Part shown: piece by piece, positions 60,341 to 64,000 of the stretch
How the letters are laid out: every line of letters starts with the position of its first letter
How positions within the stretch are numbered: position 1 is the stretch's first letter
Assembly: GCF_000321225.1 (NCBI RefSeq)
Contig: NW_004450398.1
Span: 1,012,675-1,076,674, forward strand
Source of the DNA: Odobenus rosmarus divergens
Taxonomy: Eukaryota > Chordata > Mammalia > Carnivora > Odobenidae
Reading direction: 5' to 3'
Length of the DNA stretch: 64,000 nt
The notes under the pieces: generated by a model
Seen by the model: only the letters and a program-made list of their open reading frames with translations
Told to the model about the DNA's origin: nothing
Database searches by the model: none
Program-made: the position numbers and the translations under genes

Positions 60341-60532
60341 GAGAACCTGGGTGGCTTAGTCGGTTAAGCGCCTGCCTTCGGCTCAGGTCATGATCCCAGA
60401 GTCCTGGGATTGAGTCCCGAGTCGGGCTCCCTGCTGGGCAGAGTGTCTGCTTCTCCCTGTGCCTGCCACTCCCCCTGCTTGTGCACACGCTCTCTGACAA
60501 ATAAAGTCTTTTAAAAATAAATAAATAAATAA
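60341..60532 (+). mobile_element. CAN-SINE
   Basis: Recognisable ctgggtggcttagtcggtta, core gatcccagagtcctgggatt and aataaataaataaataaa tail; the head is altered (ggggagaacctggg). No clear target duplication, so it may be older. Confidence 0.88.
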
Positions 60533-60589
60533 AATGAAGGGCGTTAGGGACAGGAGGGTAACTGGTTAAATGTTTATTAGGTTCTATGA

Positions 60590-60760
60590 ACCAAAGCAGC
60601 TGATTCTCACTGAAACCTCCAGACAACTCCCCAGGCAGACGAGAAGATGGCCCTCACAGGTGAAAACAACTAAGGCTCAAAGGGATGCTTCCCCAGAGTC
60701 ATTCCAAACTGACACACACGGTCTGACTCCAAAGCCAAGGTTGCCTCTGCCATGTTAGCA
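60590..60760 (-). repeat. MIR fragment, minus strand
   Basis: Contains caacaactaaggctcaaagg-type core and ggtctgactccaaagccaag; a weak match. Confidence 0.45.
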
Positions 60761-61479
60761 GCTGCCCTCATGGCATGGAAGCTGACCCAGAGCCTAGTGG
60801 TCTACTCCACACCCGTTTCTCTCAGGTAGATACTGCAGAGCCAGGGAAAATGGAAACAAGAAGAAATACAAGGGCCCATCACACCGAGGAGGACTCTGGA
60901 CAAAGTTATGTCCTCTAGCAGCTCATCAACCGGCCCACAGCACTGAGCCACCCCCAAGCAGAGGCCAGGAGACACCGCCGAGACCACAGAGGCCAAAAGC
61001 CCAGGTGACCAAGACAGTAGGCAGTGGTTTCCATGGGGACTGAGGCCCTGCAAGGCGGCTCCTCTTTGACCTGGCCCTCTATGTCCCTGGCTTTTAAGGA
61101 AGGGACCCAGGAGCACAGAAGAAAAATCAACCAGTGACAGGAATCCCTCTTGAAGCTGTCCCCTGAACCTCAACAGGAACCCCATTCACTTATGAAAATG
61201 GGCAACTGGTGAGATGAATGACAGCAAGTGAAGATTCACTGAAGGGCTAAGAGCAAAAGGAAGGGAGATGCACAACACAAGGGAGCAGGGGAGGCAAAGG
61301 GAATGTTTGGCAGAGAATTCCCAACAGACACCTCCGCCAGACACGGCGAGGGCGGACAGTCAGCTGGGAAAGAGGGGCACCAGCAGGGACACGGAGGTCA
61401 TCAGAGTAACGAGATTCAGGAATTTGGGGCAGCCACAAGCAGGGTCTGAAAGAAGCTGCTCTTTAAAATGCTGAGGAAG

Positions 61480-61674
61480 GGGCGCCTGGGTGGCTCAGTT
61501 GGTTGGGCGACTGCCTTCGGCTCAGGTCATGATCCTGGAGTCCCAGGATCGAGTCCCACATCGGGCTCCCTGCTCAGCAGGGAGTCTGCTTCTCCCTCTG
61601 ACCCTCCCCCCTCTCATGTGCTCTCTCTCTCTCTCTCAAATAAATAAATAAAATCTTTAAAAAAAAAATAAAAT
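61480..61674 (+). mobile_element. CAN-SINE, first of three at one target site
   Basis: Second-subfamily core (gatcctggagtcccaggatc, gagtcccacatcgggctc, ctctgaccctcccccctc). Flanked by aaaatgctgaggaag at 61465-61479 and 61675-61689. Confidence 0.96.
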
Positions 61675-61689
61675 AAAATGCTGAGGAAG

Positions 61690-61892
61690 AGGGGCACCTG
61701 GGTGGCTCAGTCGTTAAGCATCTGCCTTCGGCTCAGGTCGTGATCCCAGGATCCTGGGATCGAGCCCCACATCGGGCTCCCTGCTCCGTGGGGAAGCCTG
61801 CTTCTCCCTCTCCTACTCCCCCTGCTTGTGTTCCCTCTCTTGCTATGTCTCTCTCTGTCAAATAAATAAATAAAATCTTTAAAAAATAATAT
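61690..61892 (+). mobile_element. CAN-SINE, second of three at one target site
   Basis: Main-subfamily core (gatcccaggatcctggg, gagccccacatcgggctc, tccactcc-type body). Flanked by aaaatgctgaggaag at 61675-61689 and 61893-61907. Confidence 0.96.
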
Positions 61893-61907
61893 AAAATGCT
61901 GAGGAAG

Positions 61908-62110
61908 AGGGGCGCCTGGGGGGCTCAGTCAGTTATGCGTCCAACTCTTGGTTTTGGCTCAGATCATGATCTCAGGGTCATGAGATGGAGCCCCATGTCG
62001 GGCTCTGCGCTGGGCATGGAGCCTGCTTGAGATTCTTTCTCCCTTGGCCCTTCTCCCCCCAACCCAACCCCCCTGCTCACACACACCCTCACTTTCTCAA
62101 AAAAAAAAAA
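61908..62110 (+). mobile_element. CAN-SINE, third of three, oldest subfamily
   Basis: Older core (gcgtccaactcttggttttg, gatctcagggtcatgagatg, gggctctgcgctgggcatgg). Flanked by aaaatgctgaggaag at 61893-61907 and a diverged copy aaaacgttggggaag at 62111-62125. Confidence 0.95.
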
Positions 62111-62184
62111 AAAACGTTGGGGAAGAAGGACATAGAACGTTTTTTATACGACATGATACACTTTTAGGTCCAGATCCAAAGCAA

Positions 62185-62430
62185 ATCACTTTAAACAGTT
62201 TCTTCATCTGTACAGTGGAGAAAATAAAGGTCCCTACTACTCACAAGGCTGTCATGAAAACTGAATGAGTTAATTTATATAAAAGACTAACGAAGTTCCA
62301 GCCTTGTGCAAAGTGCTCCTGTGTGTTAGTAGTGATTGTTAGCATTATCCCTGTCATCCAGACACACAGGAGCAGGGCACACTACTTGGACAAAACTAAA
62401 ATGGTTGGTAGCAGAGCTGTAAGCTCAGAG
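62185..62430 (+). repeat. MIR
   Basis: Forward MIR: gtttcttcatctgtacagtg, ctcacaaggctgtcatgaaa, gaatgagttaatttatataa, agtgattgttagcattatcc. Confidence 0.75.
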
Positions 62431-62798
62431 ACCTACTGATTCTGTTGTTTCTGTTGCTGGTGTTGAAGACAGATTTAATTACAAAATGTCATGCTATCCC
62501 CATGCACAAAACTAAAACACATCATCGATTTCCCAGCAATTGCCACGGCACCTGGTGACATAAGTCCCTTGGCTGCAGGACCCTGAGCCCCCAGAGATTG
62601 CAACATGTGGCTCTGAGGATTCTGCAAAGAATCACCATTACTGACTACAGGTAAGACATCCTCACATATGGATTTCTGCACCATCAGGCTGCCCCCATCC
62701 TAGTCCCACACAATGCCTGCCTTGCCCACTATTAAAAAATAAATAAAAACTTTTCAGAAAAGACCACATCTTCTGCACTGCATCAGGCCGAGCAGTAC

Positions 62799-62923
62799 CT
62801 GTTTCGGTTTTGCTGGCGAAGCCTGCTGCCTGTTTGATCGCGGCCGCCGTTAATGCTAATCCCCGGCTCCTCTTCAGGCCATGCTGCAGGACGGCCTCAA
62901 ACTGGGCACACAGACAGGTTACC
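62799..62923 (-). CDS. SNX29: SNX29 coding exon, start of RUN domain (about residues 42-82)
   Basis: The 125-base exon encodes 41 full codons, beginning VTCLCAQFEAVLQHGLK and ending AAGFASKTET. This matches the start of the RUN domain of human SNX29 as I remember it. The acceptor reads ttgcag followed by GG, and the donor is CAG followed by gtactg. The first base completes a split Arg codon and the last base starts a Glu codon finished by the exon at 43790. RUN domains are helical bundles that usually bind small GTPases of the Rab, Rap or Arl type; the partner of SNX29 is not shown by the sequence. The preceding exon(s), with the start Met, are not found up to 64000. The frame is intact, and the flanking open reading beyond both splice sites is intron. 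Confidence 0.95.
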
Positions 62924-63324
62924 CTGCAAGAGAACCAGTGATTCATCAGCCCACCTGCGCAGGGAGAGAGACAACCAGGGCAGCCCCAGCCCCTCCGGGA
63001 AAGGGTGAGTCACCAGCTCTAAACCTCAGGGGAGGTACACACCTGACATCTGGATTTATGGGCAGGCAATTGACATGCAATTGACTTGGGCCCCTCAGCA
63101 CACCTCTCTCCATTTGTGTTATTTCACATACCTCCAGGAAGCCCCACACAGTCTAGCCATATTCATCAGCCTCTTGAAGAAATAGGAACAATTCACAAGA
63201 AAGGAAGAAAAATGGAATTGGTGCCAGCCAGCAGAGGAGAAAAAAATAAAAGCCAATTTAAAAACAAATCAGTCTGGCATGGGGAGGGGTGGGCTAATTG
63301 TATTCAATTCACAAAGTCCAACTC

Positions 63325-63360
63325 TAATTCATATCACGTGTATAATTCATATCACGTGTA
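63325..63360. repeat. 18-bp tandem duplication with E-box
   Basis: Two exact units, taattcatatcacgtgta, at 63325-63342 and 63343-63360. Each has a palindromic cacgtg. Confidence 0.92.
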
Positions 63361-63646
63361 GTTTAAGGAACTAGATTATCTTTCAAGAGATTGAATGCAC
63401 CAGCCTGACAAATTGGAAACATTGTATAATTTCATGGCCTGTTACATACACTAAAAAAAATAATATGAATTCTGATTCTTGTTCTTTATTTTGTTGTAAG
63501 GGATTATATTGTGAAGTCAGATCCAGACTTGATGGAATGAATTTTCAATTACTACTGGGGATTCAATTAAATTTATTTCTCAATAACCAAAGAAATCACG
63601 AACATACTGGTAAAGAGATGAAGTCAGTGCTACTACCTTCTATTCT

Positions 63647-63777
63647 TTTTTTTTATGTTAAGTTAGCCACCATACAGTTCATCATTAGTTTTTGATGTAG
63701 CGTTCAATGATTCATTAGTTGCGTATAATACCCAGTGCTCATTACAACACGTGCCCTCCTTAATACCCATCACCCAA
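63647..63777 (-). mobile_element. Young carnivore L1 3' tip, minus strand
   Basis: Reversed L1 end: atgttaagttagccaccata, catcattagtttttgatgta, acccagtgctcattacaaca. Target duplications tactaccttctattct (63631-63646) and tactaccttctgttcct (from 63778). Confidence 0.9.
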
Positions 63778-64000
63778 TACTACCTTCTGTTCCTTACAGT
63801 CCTCCCAGGGCTCCTGGGCACCTAGGCCCATTGAGTCTGTGGACTTTAAGGCCCTTCTATTCACTCATGCAACCTATGTTAAATCCTTGGGGCGCCTTGT
63901 TATGCACCTGCATAGCACCATGAACTCCTATGTAATACACACCACAGTTATAATTAAAAACCCCAGGAGGCCCTCTCATTTTTACTGTGAACCCAAAACT

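Larger units (their letters stand above)
1..64000 (-). other. SNX29: SNX29 gene body, internal part (exons and introns)
   Basis: All six coding exons found belong to one minus-strand gene, so the window is treated as SNX29 from an early intron (above 62923) to a long intron (below 30028). Visible introns are 43791-62798 (19.0 kb), 40521-43609 (3.1 kb), 39087-40449 (1.4 kb), 36889-38837 (1.9 kb) and 30147-36512 (6.4 kb). The flanking introns are at least 1.1 kb and 30.0 kb and leave the window. SNX29 is known as a very large gene with an N-terminal RUN domain, a coiled coil and a C-terminal PX (phosphoinositide-binding) domain. No promoter, start codon, stop codon or poly(A) site of the gene is inside the window. 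Confidence 0.93.

Noticed and set aside
562..62110. tRNA genes (A and B boxes seen many times)
   Set aside because: They are heads of tRNA-derived CAN-SINEs with A-tails and target duplications and do not fold into full tRNAs.

Overview
This window is carnivore nuclear DNA. It lies almost wholly inside one large protein-coding gene, SNX29 (sorting nexin 29, also called RUNDC2A), read on the minus strand. The organism is inferred from repeats. About twenty tRNA-derived CAN-SINE copies have the form seen in bears, seals and mustelids (arctoid caniforms), not the dog SINEC_Cf or felid forms. Short 3' ends of a carnivore-type young L1 are also present. Everything else is intron filled with mammal-wide repeats (MIR, L2, old L1, MLT1-type LTRs, hAT and Tigger DNA transposons).

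Six consecutive coding exons run from high to low coordinates: 62799-62923, 43610-43790, 40450-40520, 38838-39086, 36513-36888 and 30028-30146. Each has an AG acceptor and a GT donor, phases match at every junction, and the joined frame is open for 373 full codons. This corresponds to roughly residues 42-415 of the ~813-residue human protein: nearly all of the RUN domain, then the linker with a Lys-rich patch and an acidic stretch. The first exon(s) lie above 64000. The coiled-coil and PX-domain exons lie below 1. I found no exon of SNX29 or any other gene in 1-30027.

By region: 1-30 kb is the 5' part of a very long intron with old MIR/L2 copies, an ERV1-like LTR, MLT1 LTRs and five CAN-SINEs, two of them an inverted pair at 16 kb. 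30-44 kb holds five of the exons and, between them, a Tigger transposon that was hit by both a solo LTR and a SINE, plus a SINE 137 bp from a splice acceptor. 44-62.8 kb is one intron of 19 kb, rich in L1 and SINEs, including three SINEs stacked in a row at the same target site (61.5-62.1 kb). 62.8-64 kb holds the most upstream exon and a young L1 tail.

No operon, CRISPR array, RNA gene or new enzymatic system is visible. The points of real interest are mobile-element events: serial insertion at one target, a 31-bp SINE remnant with intact target duplications, a SINE fragment between perfect 33-bp repeats, a SINE with a deleted B box, and a nested Tigger/LTR/SINE composite.
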